NCBI RefSeq assembly: GCF_029227915.1
Contig: NC_079881.1
Span: forward strand, 1,736,001 to 1,800,000
DNA length: 64,000 nucleotides
From: Hydractinia symbiolongicarpus
Taxonomy: Eukaryota > Cnidaria > Hydrozoa > Anthoathecata > Hydractiniidae
Direction: 5' to 3'
The notes under the pieces are model-generated. The model made no database searches, was not told the DNA's origin, and saw only the letters and a list, made by a program, of their open reading frames with translations. The translations under genes were made by a program, and so were the position numbers. The first letter of the stretch is position 1; each line of letters opens with the position of its first letter. Below, one piece after another: positions 12,501 to 25,659 of this stretch.

Positions 12501-13842
12501 ATGAGACGCTGAATAAAAGAAGTTTAATCGCCGGCAAACGAAAACCCGCCATTTCCCGTAAACCCCGGTCTCGGCCCGTATAGTCAATTGGATACAAAGA
12601 AAGTACCCAGGGAGTAAACTCATTTCCCGAACGATTTTTTAAATTATTTTTTCACCACTAAAACGCATGAGACTTTTAGTTTACAAAAATGTTTTCATTT
12701 TTGATGAGACGCTAAATAAAAGAAGTTTAATCGCCGGCAAACGAAAACCCGCGACTTCCCGTAAATCCCCGAACCGGCCCGTATAGTCAAAAGTATACAA
12801 AAAAAGTACCCAGGGAGTAAACTCATTTCCCGAACGATTTTTTAAATTATTTTTTCACCACTAAAACGCATGAGACTTGTAGTTTACAAAAATGTTTTCA
12901 TTTTTGATGAGACGCTGAATAAAAGAAGTTTAATCGCCGGCAAAAGAAAACCCGGGATTTCCCGTAAATCCCAGACTCGGCCCGTATAGTCAAAAGTATA
13001 CAAAGAAGGTACCCAGGGAGTAAACTCATTTCCCGAACGATTTTTTAAATTATTTTTTCACCACTAAAACGCATGAGACTTGTAGTTTTTAAAAATATTT
13101 TCATTTTTGAGGAGACGCTTAATGAAAGTTGTTTAATCGCCGGCAAACGAAAACCCGCGATTTCCCGTAAATCCCGGGCTTGGCCCGTATAGTCGAATGT
13201 TTACAAAGAAAGTACCCTGTGAGTAAACTCATTTCCAAAACGATTTTTTAAATTATCTTTTCACCACTAAAACGCATGAGACTTGTAGTTTTCAAAAGTG
13301 TTTTCACTTTTGATAAGACGCTGAATAAAAGAAGTTTAATCGCCGGCAAACGAAAACCCGCGATTTCCCGTAAATCCCGGGCTTGGCCCGTATATCAAAA
13401 GTATACAAAGAAAGTACCCAGGGAGTAAACTCATTTCCCGAACGATTTTTTAAATTATTTTTTCACCACTAAAACGCATGAGACTTGTAGTTTTCAGAAA
13501 TGTTTTCATTTTTGATGAGACGCTTAATGAAAGTGGTTTAATCGCCGGCAAACGAAAACCCGCGATTTCCCGTAAATCCCGGGCTTGGCCCGTATAGTCG
13601 AATGTATACAAAGAAAGTACCCTGTGAGTAAACTCATTTCCAAAACGATTATTTAAATTATCTTTTCACCACTAAAACGCATGAGACTTGTAGTTATCAA
13701 AAATGTTTTCATTTTTGATGAGACGCTGAATAAAAGGAGTTTAATCGCCGGCAAACGAAAACCTGCGATTTCCCGTAAATCCTGGACTCGGCCCGTATAG
13801 TCAAAAGTATACGAAGAAAGTACCCAGGGAGTAAACTCATTT
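9600..13842 (+). repeat. 11-monomer higher-order repeat, 2232 bp, two copies
   Basis: Bases 9600-11610 recur at 11832-13842 with an offset of 2232 bp (11 x 203 - 1). Shared rare marks include aatgagacgctg (9659/11891), cccagaaaccccgg, and the one-base-short cccgtatatcaaaag (11157/13389). Differences seen are few: caaatggatac against caattggatac, cttgtagtttac against cttttagtttac, and gggtttgg against gggcttgg. Bases 11611-11831, between the matched parts, hold about one monomer that itself copies the cccgtgtagtc monomer near 9940. Confidence 0.9.
11060..11081 (+). other. Satellite hairpin, AAGTG/CACTT arms
   Basis: A perfect 9-bp inverted repeat, TCAAAAGTG, loop TTTT, CACTTTTGA. It differs from the commonest arms by one substitution on each side that keeps the pair (A-T to G-C). 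The same paired change is seen near 13292, 18166, 19378, 21203, 25693, 31353, 34193, 37621, 41263 and 46729. Many monomers (for example 29733) carry only the left change and then hold a G-T pair. Confidence 0.85.
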
Positions 13843-13860
13843 CACGAACGATTTTTTAAA

Positions 13861-16800
13861 TTATTATTTCACCACTAAAGCCCATGAGACTTGTAGTTTT
13901 CAAAAATGTTTTCATTTTTGATGAGACGCTTAATGAAAGTGGTTTAATCGCCGGCAAACGAAAACCTGCGATTTCCTGTAAATCCCGGGCTGGGCCCGTA
14001 TAGTCGAATGTATACAAAGAAAGTACCCTGTGAGTAAACTCATTTCCCGAACGATTTTTTAAATTATCTTTTCACCACTAAAACGCATGAGACTTGTAGT
14101 TTTCAAAAATGTTTTTATTTTTGATGAGACGTTGAATAAAAGAAGTTTAATCGCCGGCAAACGAAAACCCGCCATTTCTCGTAAACCCCGGACTCGGCCC
14201 GTATAGTCAAATGTATACAAAGAAAGTACCTAGGGAGTAAACTCATTTCCCGAACGATTTTTTAAAATATTTTTTCACCACTAAAACGCATGAGACTTGT
14301 AGTTATCAAAAATGTTTTCATTTTTGATGAGACGCTGAATAAAAGGAGTTTAATCGCCGGCAAACGAAAACCTGCGATTTCCCGTAAATCCTGGACTCGG
14401 CCCGTATAGTCAAAAGTATACGAAGAAAGTACCCAGGGAGTAAACTCATTTCACGAACGATTTTTTAAATTATTATTTCACCACTAAAGCCCATGAGACT
14501 TGTAGTTTTCAAAAATGTTTTCATTTTTGATGAGACGCTTAATGAAAGTGGTTTAATCGCCGGCAAACGAAAACCCGCGATTTCCTGTAAATCCCGGGCT
14601 GGGCCCGTATAGTCGAATGTATACAAAGAAAGTACCCTGTGAGTAAACTCATTTCCCGAACGATTTTTTAAATTATCTTTTCACCACTAAAACGCATGAG
14701 ACTTGTAGTTTTCAAAAATGTTTTCATTTTTGATGAGACGTTGAATAAAAGAAGTTTAATCGCCGGCAAACGAAAACCCGCCATTTCCCGTAAACCCCGG
14801 ACTCGGCCCGTATAGTCAAATGTATACAAAGAAAGTACCTAAGGAGTAAACTCATTTCCCGAACGATTTTTTAAAATATTTTTTCACCACTAAAACGCAT
14901 GAGACTTGTAGTTTTCAGAAATGTTTTCATTTTTGATGAGACGCTGAATAAAAGAAATTTAATCGCCGGCAAATAAAAACCCGCCATTTCCCGTAAATCC
15001 CGGACTCGGCCCGTATAGTCAAAAGTATACAAAGAAAGTACCCAGGGAGTAAACTCATTTCCCGAACGATTTTTTAAATTATTTTTTCACCACTAAACGC
15101 ATGAGACTTGTAGTTTTCAAAAATGTTTTCATTTTTGAGGAGACGCTTAATGAAAGTTGTTTAATCGCCGGCAAACGAAAACCCGCGATTTCCCGTAAAT
15201 CCCAGACTCGGCCCGTATAGTCAAAAGTATACAAAGAAAGTACCCAGGGAGTAAACTCATTTCCCGAACGATTTTTTAAATTATTTTTTCACCACTAAAG
15301 CACATGAGACTTGTAGTTTTTAAAAATGTTTTCATTTTTGATGAGACGCTGAATAAAAGAAGTTTAATCGCCGGCAAACGAAAACCCGCGATTTCCCGTA
15401 AATCCCGGACTCGGCTCGTATAGTCAAAAGTATACAAAGAAAGTACCCAGGGAGTAAACTCATTTCCCGAACGATTTTTTAAATTATTATTTCACCACTA
15501 AAGCCCATGAGACTTGTAGTTTTCAAAAATGTTTTCATTTTTGATGAGACGCTTAATGAAAGTGGTTTAATCGCCGGCAAACGAAAACCTGCGATTTCCT
15601 GTAAATCCCGGGCTGGGCCCGTATAGTCGAATGTATACAAAGAAAGTACCCTGTGAGTAAACTCATTTCCCGAACGATTTTTTAAATTATCTTTTCACCA
15701 CTAAAACGCATGAGACTTGTAGTTTTCAAAAATGTTTTTATTTTTGATGAGACGTTGAATAAAAGAAGTTTAATCGCCGGCAAACGAAAACCCGCCATTT
15801 CTCGTAAACCCCGGACTCGGCCCGTATAGTCAAATGTATACAAAGAAAGTACCTAGGGAGTAAACTCATTTCCCGAACGATTTTTTAAAATATTTTTTCA
15901 CCACTAAAACGCATGAGACTTGTAGTTATCAAAAATGTTTTCATTTTTGATGAGACGCTGAATAAAAGGAGTTTAATCGCCGGCAAACGAAAACCTGCGA
16001 TTTCCCGTAAATCCTGGACTCGGCCCGTATAGTCAAAAGTATACGAAGAAAGTACCCAGGGAGTAAACTCATTTCACGAACGATTTTTTAAATTATTATT
16101 TCACCACTAAAGCCCATGAGACTTGTAGTTTTCAAAAATGTTTTCATTTTTGATGAGACGCTTAATGAAAGTGGTTTAATCGCCGGCAAACGAAAACCCG
16201 CGATTTCCTGTAAATCCCGGGCTGGGCCCGTATAGTCGAATGTATACAAAGAAAGTACCCTGTGAGTAAACTCATTTCCCGAACGATTTTTTAAATTATC
16301 TTTTCACCACTAAAACGCATGAGACTTGTAGTTTTCAAAAATGTTTTCATTTTTGATGAGACGTTGAATAAAAGAAGTTTAATCGCCGGCAAACGAAAAC
16401 CCGCCATTTCCCGTAAACCCCGGACTCGGCCCGTATAGTCAAATGTATACAAAGAAAGTACCTAGGGAGTAAACTCATTTCCCGAACGATTTTTTAAAAT
16501 ATTTTTTCACCACTAAAACGCATGAGACTTGTAGTTTTCAGAAATGTTTTCATTTTTGATGAGACGCTGAATAAAAGAAATTTAATCGCCGGCAAATAAA
16601 AACCCGCCATTTCCCGTAAATCCCGGACTCGGCCCGTATAGTCAAAAGTATACAAAGAAAGTACCCAGGGAGTAAACTCATTTCCCGAACGATTTTTTAA
16701 ATTATTTTTTCACCACTAAACGCATGAGACTTGTAGTTTTCAAAAATGTTTTCATTTTTGAGGAGACGCTTAATGAAAGTTGTTTAATCGCCGGCAAACG

Positions 16801-17106
16801 AAAACCCGCGATTTCCCGTAAATCCCAGACTCGGCCCGTATAGTCAAAAGTATACAAAGAAAGTACCCAGGGAGTAAACTCATTTCCCGAACGATTTTTT
16901 AAATTATTTTTTCACCACTAAAGCACATGAGACTTGTAGTTTTTAAAAATGTTTTCATTTTTGATGAGACGCTGAATAAAAGAAGTTTAATCGCCGGCAA
17001 ACGAAAACCCGCGATTTCCCGTAAATCCCGGACTCGGCTCGTATAGTCAAAAGTATACAAAGAAAGTACCCAGGGAGTAAACTCATTTCCCGAACGATTT
17101 TTTAAA
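13861..17106 (+). repeat. 8-monomer higher-order repeat, 1623 bp, two copies
   Basis: Copies at 13861-15483 and 15484-17106 share ctgggcccg (13990/15613), a gttttta variant, ccatttctcg, the one-base deletion cactaaacgcatg and ggctcgtatag. I noticed one difference, acctaaggag near 14838 against acctagggag near 16461. Each copy contains an internal 3-monomer repeat of 609 bp (tgggccc at 13991 and 14600), so the repeat is nested. Confidence 0.92.
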
Positions 17107-17930
17107 TTATTATTTCACCACTAAAGCCCATGAGACTTGTAGTTTTAAAAAATGTTTTCATTTTTGATGAGACGCTGAATAAAAGAAGTTTAATCGCCGG
17201 CAAACGAAAACCCGCGATTTCCCGTAAACCCCGGACTCGGCCCGTATAGTCAAAAGTATACAAAGAAAGTACCCAGGGAGTAAACTCATTTCCCGAACGA
17301 TTTTTTAAATTATTTTTTCACCACTAAAGCACATGAGACTTTTAGTTTTTAAAAATGTTTTCATTTTTGATGAGACGCTGAATAAAAGAAGTTTAATCGC
17401 CGGCAAACGAAAACCCGCGATTTTCCGTAAATCCCGGACTCGGCCCGTGTAGTCAAAAGTATACAAAGAAAGTACCCTGGGAGTAAACTCATTTCCCGAA
17501 CGATTTTTTAAATTATTATTGAACCACTAAAACGCATGAGACTTGTAGTTTTCAGAAATGTTTTCATTTTTGATGAGACGCTTAATGAAAGTGGTTTAAT
17601 CGCCGGCAAACGAAAACTCGCGATTTCCCGTACATCCCGGGCTTGGCCCGTATAGTCGAATGTATACAAAGAAAGTACCCTGTGAGTAAACTCATTTCCA
17701 AAACGATTTTTTAAATTATCTTTTCACCACTAAAACGCATGAGACTTGCAGTTTTCAAAAATGTTTTCATTTTTGATGAGACGCTGAATAAAAGAAGTTT
17801 AATCGCCGGCAAACGAAAACCCGCCATTTCCCGTAAACCCCGGTCTCGGCCCGTATAGTCAAATGGATACAAAGAAAGTACCCAGGGAGTAAACTCATTT
17901 CCCGAACGATTTTTTAAATTATTTTTTCAC
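17107..17930 (+). repeat. Partial third copy of the 9.6-kb block family
   Basis: This stretch carries the succession of rare variants found at 9600-10400: tttaaaaaatg, cccgtgtagtc, a ttattgaaccac variant of ttatttaaccac, gggcttggcccg with cgaatgtatac, then caaatggatac. It is a partial and slightly diverged copy placed after the 8-unit block. Confidence 0.7.
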
Positions 17931-18129
17931 CACTAAAACGCATGAGACTTGTAGTTTTCAAAAATATTGTCATTTTTGAGGAGACGCTTAATGAAAGTTG
18001 TTTAATCGCCGGCAAACGAAAACCCGCGATTTCCCGTAAATCCCGGGCTTGGCCCGTATAGTCGAATGTTTACAAAGAAAGTACCCTGTGAGTAAACTCA
18101 TTTCCAAAACGATTTTTTAAATTATCTTT

Positions 18130-20561
18130 TCACCACTAAAACGCATGAGACTTGTAGTTTTCAAAAGTGTTTTCACTTTTGATGAGACGCGGAATAAAAG
18201 AAGTTTAATCACCGGCAAACGAAAACCGCGATTTCCCGTAAATCCCGGGCTTGTCCCGTATAGTCAAAAGTTTACAAAGAAAGTACCCAGGGAGTAAACT
18301 CATTTCCCTAACGATTTTTTAAATTATTTTTTCACCACTAAAACGCGTGAGACTTGTAATTTTCAAAAGTGTTTTCATTTTTGATGAGACGCTGAATAAA
18401 AGAAGTTTAATCGCCGGCAAACGAAAACCCGCGATTTCCCGTAAATCCCGGGCTTGGCCCGTATAGTTGAATGTATATGAAGAAAGTACCCAGGGAGTAA
18501 ACTGATTTCCCGAACGATTTTTTAAATTATTTTTTCACCACTAAAACGCATGAGACTTGTAGTTTTCAGAAATGTTTTCATTTTTGATGAGACGCTTAAT
18601 GAAAGTGGTTTAATCGCCGGCAAACGAAAACCCGCGATTTCCCGTAAATCCCGGGCTTGGCCCGTATAGTCGAATGTATACAAAGAAAGTACCCTGTGAG
18701 TAAACTCATTTCCAAAACGATTATTTAAATTATCTTTTCACCACTAAAACGCATGAGACTTGTAGTTTTCAAATGTGTTTTCACTTTTGATGAGACGCTG
18801 AATAAAAGGAGTTTAATCGCCAGCAAACGAAAACCTGCGATTTCCCGTAAATCCTGGACTCGGCCTGTATAGTCAAAAGTATACGAAGAAAGTACCCAGG
18901 GAGTAAACTCATTTCACGAACGATTTTTTAAATTATTATTTCACCACTAAAGCCCATGAGACTTGTAGTTTTCAAAAATGTTTTCATTTTTGATGAGACG
19001 CTTAATGAAAGTGGTTTAATCGCCGGCAAACGAAAACCCGCGATTTCCTGTAAATCCCGGGCTGGGTCCGTGTAGTCGAATGTATACAAAGAAAGTACCC
19101 TGTGAGTAAACTCATTTCCCGAACGATTTTTTAAATTATCTTTTCACCACTAAAACACATGAGACTTGTAGTTTTCAAAAATGTTTTCATTTTTGATGAG
19201 ACGTTGAATAAAAGAAGTTTAATCGCCGGCAAACGAGAACCCGCCATTTCCCGTAAACCCCGGACTCGGCCCGTATAGTCAAATGTATACAAAAAAGTAC
19301 CTAGGGAGTAAACTCATTTCCCGAACGGTTTTTTAAATTATTTTTTTACCACTAAAACGCATGAGACTTGTAGTTTTCAAAAGTGTTTTCACTTTTGATG
19401 AGACGCGGAATAAAAGAAGTTTAATCACCGGCAAACGAAAACCGCGATTTCCCGTAAATCCCGGGCTTGTCCCGTATAGTCAAAAGTTTACAAAGAAAGT
19501 ACCCAGGGAGTAAACTCATTTCCCTAACGATTTTTTAAATTATTTTTTCACCACTAAAACGCGTGAGACTTGTAATTTTCAAAAGTGTTTTCATTTTTGA
19601 TGAGACGCTGAATAAAAGAAGTTTAATCGCCGGCAAACGAAAACCCGCGATTTCCCGTAAATCCCGGGCTTGGCCCGTATAGTTGAATGTATATGAAGAA
19701 AGTACCCAGGGAGTAAACTGATTTCCCGAACGATTTTTTAAATTATTTTTTCACCACTAAAACGCATGAGACTTGTAGTTTTCAGAAATGTTTTCATTTT
19801 TGATGAGACGCTTAATGAAAGTGGTTTAATCGCCGGCAAACGAAAACCCGCGATTTCCCGTAAATCCCGGGCTGGGCCCGTATAGTCGAATGTATACAAA
19901 GAAAGTACCCTGTGAGTAAACTCATTTCCAAAACGATTATTTAAATTATCTTTTCACCACTAAAACGCATGAGACTTGTAGTTTTCAAATGTGTTTTCAC
20001 TTTTGATGAGACGCTGAATAAAAGGAGTTTAATCGCCAGCAAACGAAAACCTGCGATTTCCCGTAAATCCTGGACTCGGCCTGTATAGTCAAAAGTATAC
20101 GAAGAAAGTACCCAGGGAGTAAACTCATTTCACGAACGATTTTTTAAATTATTATTTCACCACTAAAGCCCATGAGACTTGTAGTTTTCAAAAATGTTTT
20201 CATTTTTGATGAGACGCTTAATGAAAGTGGTTTAATCGCCGGCAAACGAAAACCCGCGATTTCCTGTAAATCCCGGGCTGGGTCCGTGTAGTCGAATGTA
20301 TACAAAGAAAGTACCCTGTGAGTAAACTCATTTCCCGAACGATTTTTTAAATTATCTTTTCACCACTAAAACACATGAGACTTGTAGTTTTCAAAAATGT
20401 TTTCATTTTTGATGAGACGTTGAATAAAAGAAGTTTAATCGCCGGCAAACGAGAACCCGCCATTTCCCGTAAACCCCGGACTCGGCCCGTATAGTCAAAT
20501 GTATACAAAAAAGTACCTAGGGAGTAAACTCATTTCCCGAACGGTTTTTTAAATTATTTTT
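18130..20561 (+). repeat. 6-monomer higher-order repeat, 1216 bp, two copies
   Basis: Copies at about 18130-19345 and 19346-20561 share gacgcggaataaaag (18187/19403), aaaaccgcgattt with one C missing, acgcgtgagacttgtaattt, tgtatatgaag, gtccgtgtagtc and a shortened acaaaaaagtacc. The two one- or two-base deletions explain 1216 rather than 1218 bp. Few differences are visible; one is gggcttggcccg near 18655 against gggctgggcccg near 19870. Confidence 0.9.
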
Positions 20562-22790
20562 TTACCACTAAAACGCATGAGACTTGTAGTTTTCAGAAAT
20601 GTTTTCATTTTTGATGAGACGCTGAATAAAAGAAGTTTAATCGCCGGCAAACGAAAACCCGCCATTTCCCGTAAACCCCGGACTCGGCCCGTATAGTCAA
20701 ATGTATACAAAGAAAGTACCCAGGGAGTAAACTCATTTCCCGAACGATTTTTTAAATTATTTTTTCACCACTAAATCGCATGAGACTTGTAGTTTTCAGA
20801 AATGTTTTCATTTTTGATGAGACGCTGAATAAAAGAAGTTTAATCGCCGGCAAACGAAAACCCGCGATTTCCCGTAAATCCCAGGCTTGGCCCGTATAGT
20901 TGAATGTATATAAAGAAAGTACCCAGGGAGTAAACTGATTTCCCGAACGATTTTTTAAATTATTTTTTCACCACTAAAACGCATGAGACTTGTAGTTTTC
21001 AAAAATATTTTCATTTTTGAGGAGACGCTTAATGAAAGTTGTTTAATCGCCGGCAAACGAAAACCCGCGATTTCCCGTAAATCCCGGGCTTGGCCCGTAT
21101 AGTCGAATGTTTAGAAAGAAAGTACCCTGTGAGTAAACTCATTTCCAAAACGATTTTTTAAATTATCTTTTCACCACTAAAACGCATGAGACTTGTAGTT
21201 TTCAAAAGTGTTTTCACTTTTGATGAGACGCGGAATAAAAGAAGTTTAATCGCCGGCAAACGAAAACCGCGATTTCCCGTAAATCCCGGGCTTGTCCCGT
21301 ATAGTCAAAAGTTTACAAAGAAAGTACCCAGGGAGTAAACTCATTTCCCTAACGATTTTTTAAATTATTTTTTCACCACTAAAACGCGTGAGACTTGTAA
21401 TTTTCAAAAGTGTTTTCATTTTTGATGAGACGCTGAATAAAAGAAGTTTAATCGCCGGCAAACGAAAACCCGCGATTTCCCGTAAATCCCGGGCTTGGCC
21501 CGTATAGTTGAATGTATATGAAGAAAGTACCCAGGGAGTAAACTGATTTCCCGAACGATTTTTTAAATTATTTTTTCACCACTAAAACGCATGAGACTTG
21601 TAGTTTTCAGAAATGTTTTCATTTTTGATGAGACGCTTAATGAAAGTGGTTTAATCGCCGGCAAACGAAAACCCGCGATTTCCCGTAAATCCCGGGCTGG
21701 GCCCGTATAGTCGAATGTATACAAAGAAAGTACTCTGTGAGTAAACTCATTTCCAAAACGATTATTTAAATTATCTTTTCACCACTAAAACGCATGAGAC
21801 TTGTAGTTTTCAAATGTGTTTTCACTTTTGATGAGACGCTGAATAAAAGGAGTTTAATCGCCAGCAAACGAAAACCTGCGATTTCCCGTAAATCCTGGAC
21901 TCGGCCTGTATAGTCAAAAGTATACGAAGAAAGTACCCAGGGAGTAAACTCATTTCACGAACGATTTTTTAAATTATTATTTCACCACTAAAGCCCATGA
22001 GACTTGTAGTTTTCAAAAATGTTTTCATTTTTGATGAGACGCTTAATGAAAGTGGTTTAATCGCCGGCAAACGAAAACCCGCGATTTCCTGTAAATCCCG
22101 GGCTGGGTCCGTATAGTCGAATGTATACAAAGAAAGTACCCTGTGAGTAAACTCATTTCCCGAACGATTTTTTAAATTATCTTTTCACCACTAAAACACA
22201 TGAGACTTGTAGTTTTCAAAAATGTTTTCATTTTTGATGAGACGTTGAATAAAAGAAGTTTAATCGCCGGCAAACGAAAACCCGCCATTTCCCGTAAACC
22301 CCGGACTCGGCCCGTATAGTCAAATGTATACAAAAAAAGTACCTAGGGAGTAAACTCATTTCCCGAACGGTTTTTTAAATTATTTTTTTACCACTAAAAC
22401 GCATGAGACTTGTAGTTTTCAGAAATGTTTTCATTTTTGATGAGACGCTGAATAAAAGAAGTTTAATCGCCGGCAAACGAAAACCCGCCATTTCCCGTAA
22501 ACCCCGGACTCGGCCCGTATAGTCAAATGTATACAAAGAAAGTACCCAGGGAGTAAACTCATTTCCCGAACGATTTTTTAAATTATTTTTTCACCACTAA
22601 ATCGCATGAGACTTGTAGTTTTCAGAAATGTTTTCATTTTTGATGAGACGCTGAATAAAAGAAGTTTAATCGCCGGCAAACGAAAACCCGCGATTTCCCG
22701 TAAATCCCAGGCTTGGCCCGTATAGTTGAATGTATATAAAGAAAGTACCCAGGGAGTAAACTGATTTCCCGAACGATTTTTTAAATTATT
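19350..22790 (+). repeat. 9-monomer higher-order repeat, 1825 bp, overlapping the 6-unit block
   Basis: Bases 19350-20965 recur at about 21175-22790 (gacgcggaataaaag at 19403 and 21228). The unit is the 6-monomer block plus three further monomers marked by ctaaatcgcatgag and cccaggcttggcccg. A related copy lies at about 25660-27700, so the same block also occurs at a distance. Confidence 0.85.
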
Positions 22791-23210
22791 TTTTCACCAC
22801 TAAAACGCATGAGACTTGTAGTTTTCAGAAATGTTTTCATTTTTGATGAGACGCTTAATGAAAATGGTTTAATCGCTGGCAAACGAAAACCCACGATTTC
22901 CCGTAAATCCCAGGCTTGGCCCGTATAGTCGAATGTATACAAAGAAAGTACCCTGTGAGTAAACTCATTTCCAAAACGATTTTTTAAATTATTATTTCAC
23001 CACTAAAGCCCACTTGTAGTTTTTAAAAATGCTTTCTTTTTTGATGAGACGCTGAATAAAAGAAGTTTAATCGCCGGCAAATGAAAACCCGCGATTTCCC
23101 GTAAATCCCGGACTCGGCCCGTATAGTCAAAACTATACAAAGAAGGTACCCAGGGAGTAAACTCATTTCCCGAACGATTTTTTAAATTATTTTTTCACCA
23201 CTAAAACGCA

Positions 23211-23264
23211 GACTTGTAGACTTGTAGTTTTGTAGTTTCAGACTTGTAGACTTGTAGTTTTCAG
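23211..23264 (+). repeat. Local 30-bp duplication inside a monomer (35-bp expansion)
   Basis: In place of the usual 19 bp ending in gacttgtagttttcag there are 54 bp. The 21 bp at 23211-23231 (gacttgtag twice, overlapping, then tttt) recur at 23241-23261, separated by gtagtttca. The unit itself contains a 9-bp internal repeat, gacttgtag. This is the only short-period expansion I found in the array and it fits replication slippage or repeated short template switches. Confidence 0.93.
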
Positions 23265-23639
23265 AAATGTTTTCATTTTTAATGAGACGCTGAATAAAAG
23301 AAGTTTAATCGCCGGCAAACGAAAACCCGCGATTTCCTGTAAATTCCGGACTCGGCCCGTATAGTTGAATGTATATAAAGAAAGTACCCAGGGAGTAAAC
23401 TGATTTCCCGAACGATTTTTTAAATTATTTTTTCACCACTAAAACGCATGAGACTTGTAGTTTTCAAAAATGTTTTCATTTTTGATGAGACACTGAATAA
23501 AAGAAGTTTAATCGCCGGCAAACGAAAACCCGCGATTTCCCGTAAATCCCAGAATCTCGGACCGTATAGTCAAAAGTATACAAAGAAGGTACCCAGGGAG
23601 TAAACTCATTTCCCGAACGATTTTTTAAATTATTTTTTC

Positions 23640-25573
23640 ACCACTAAAACGCATGAGACTTGTAGTTTTCAGAAATGATTTCATTTTTGATGAGACGCTG
23701 AATAAAAGAAGTTTAATCGCCGGCAAACGAAAACCCGCGATTTCCCGTAATTCCCGGGCTTGGCCCGTATAGTTGAATGTATATAAAGAAAGTACCCAGG
23801 GAGTAAACTGATTTCCCGAACGATTTTTTAAATTATTTTTTCACCACTAAAACGCATGAGACTTGTAGTTTTCAGAAATGTTTTCATTTTTGATGAGACG
23901 CTTAATGAAAATGGTTTAATCGCTGGCAAACGAAAACCCACGATTTCCCGTAAATCCCGGGCTTGGCCCGTATAGTCGAATGTATACAAAGAAAGTACCC
24001 TGTGAGTAAACTCATTTCCAAAACGATTTTTTAAATTATTATTTCACCACTAAAGCCCACTTGTAGTTTTTAAAAATGCTTTCTTTTTTGATGAGACGCT
24101 GAATAAAAGAAGTTTAATCGCCGGCAAATGAAAACCCGCGATTTCCCGTAAATCCCGGACTCGGCTCGTATAGTCAAAACTATACAAAGAAGGTACCCAG
24201 GGAGTAAACTCATTTCCCGAACGATTTTTTAAATTATTTTTTCACCACTAAAACGCAGGAGACTTGTAGTTTTCAGAAATGTTTTCATTTTTGATGAGAC
24301 GCTGAATAAAAGAAGTTTAATCGCCGGCAAACGAAAACCCGCGATTTCCTGTAAATTCCGGACTCGGCCCGTATAGTCAAAAGTATACAAAGAAGGTACC
24401 CAGGGAGTAAACTCATTTCCCAAACGATTTTTTAAATCATTTTTTCACCACTAAAACGCATGAGACTTGTAGTTTTTAGAAATGTTTTAATTTTTGATGA
24501 GACGCTTAATGAAAGTGGTTTAATCGCCGGCAAATGAAAACCCGCAATTTCCCGTAAATCCATGACTCGGCCCGTATAGTCAAAAGTATACAAAGAAAGT
24601 ACCCAGGGAGTAAACTCATTTCCCGAACGATTTTTTAAATTATTTTTTCACCACTAAAACGCATGAGACTTGTAGTTTTCAGAAATGTTTTCATTTTTGA
24701 TGAGACGCTGAATAAAAGAAGTTTAATCGCCGGCAAACGAAAACCCGCGATTTCCCGTAATTCCCGGGCTTGGCCCGTATAGTTGAATGTATATAAAGAA
24801 AGTACCCAGGGAGTAAACTGATTTCCCGAACGATTTTTTAAATTATTTTTTCACCACTAAAACGCATGAGACTTGTAGTTTTCAGAAATGTTTTCATTTT
24901 TGATGAGACGCTTAATGAAAATGGTTTAATCGCTGGCAAACGAAAACCCACGATTTCCCGTAAATCCCGGGCTTGGCCCGTATAGTCGAATGTATACAAA
25001 GAAAGTACCCTGTGAGTAAACTCATTTCCAAAACGATTTTTTAAATTATTATTTCACCACTAAAGCCCACTTGTAGTTTTTAAAAATGCTTTCTTTTTTG
25101 ATGAGACGCTGAATAAAAGAAGTTTAATCGCCGGCAAATGAAAACCCGCGATTTCCCGTAAATTCCGGACTCGGCTCGTATAGTCAAAACTATACAAAGA
25201 AGGTACCCATGGAGTAAACTCATTTCCCGAACGATTTTTTAAATTATTTTTTCACCACTAAAACGCAGGAGACTTGTAGTTTTCAGAAATGTTTTCATTT
25301 TTGATGAGATGCTGAATAAAAGAAGTTTAATCGCCGGCAAACGAAAACCCGCGATTTCCTGTAAATTCCGGACTCGGCCCGTATAGTCAAAAGTATACAA
25401 AGAAGGTACCCAGGGAGTAAACTCATTTCCCAAACGATTTTTTAAATCATTTTTTCACCACTAAAACGCATGAGACTTGTAGTTTTTAGAAATGTTTTCA
25501 TTTTTGATGAGACGCTTAAGGAAAGTGGTTTAATCGTCGGCAAATGAAAACCCGCAATTTCCCGTAAATCCCG
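23640..25573 (+). repeat. 5-monomer higher-order repeat, 1010 bp, two copies
   Basis: Copies at about 23640-24649 and 24650-25573 share cccgtaattcccggg (23746/24756), cgctggcaaacg, the 5-bp-deleted gcccacttg monomer (24055/25065) and atttcctgtaaattccgg. The period is 5 x 203 minus the 5-bp deletion. The copies diverge near 25573, where the second switches to a gggcttgg subtype. Confidence 0.9.
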
Positions 25574-25659
25574 GGCTTGGCCCGTATAGTCAAATGTTTA
25601 CAAAGAAAGTACCCTGTGAGTAAACTCATTTCCAAAACGATTTTTTAAATTATCTTTTC

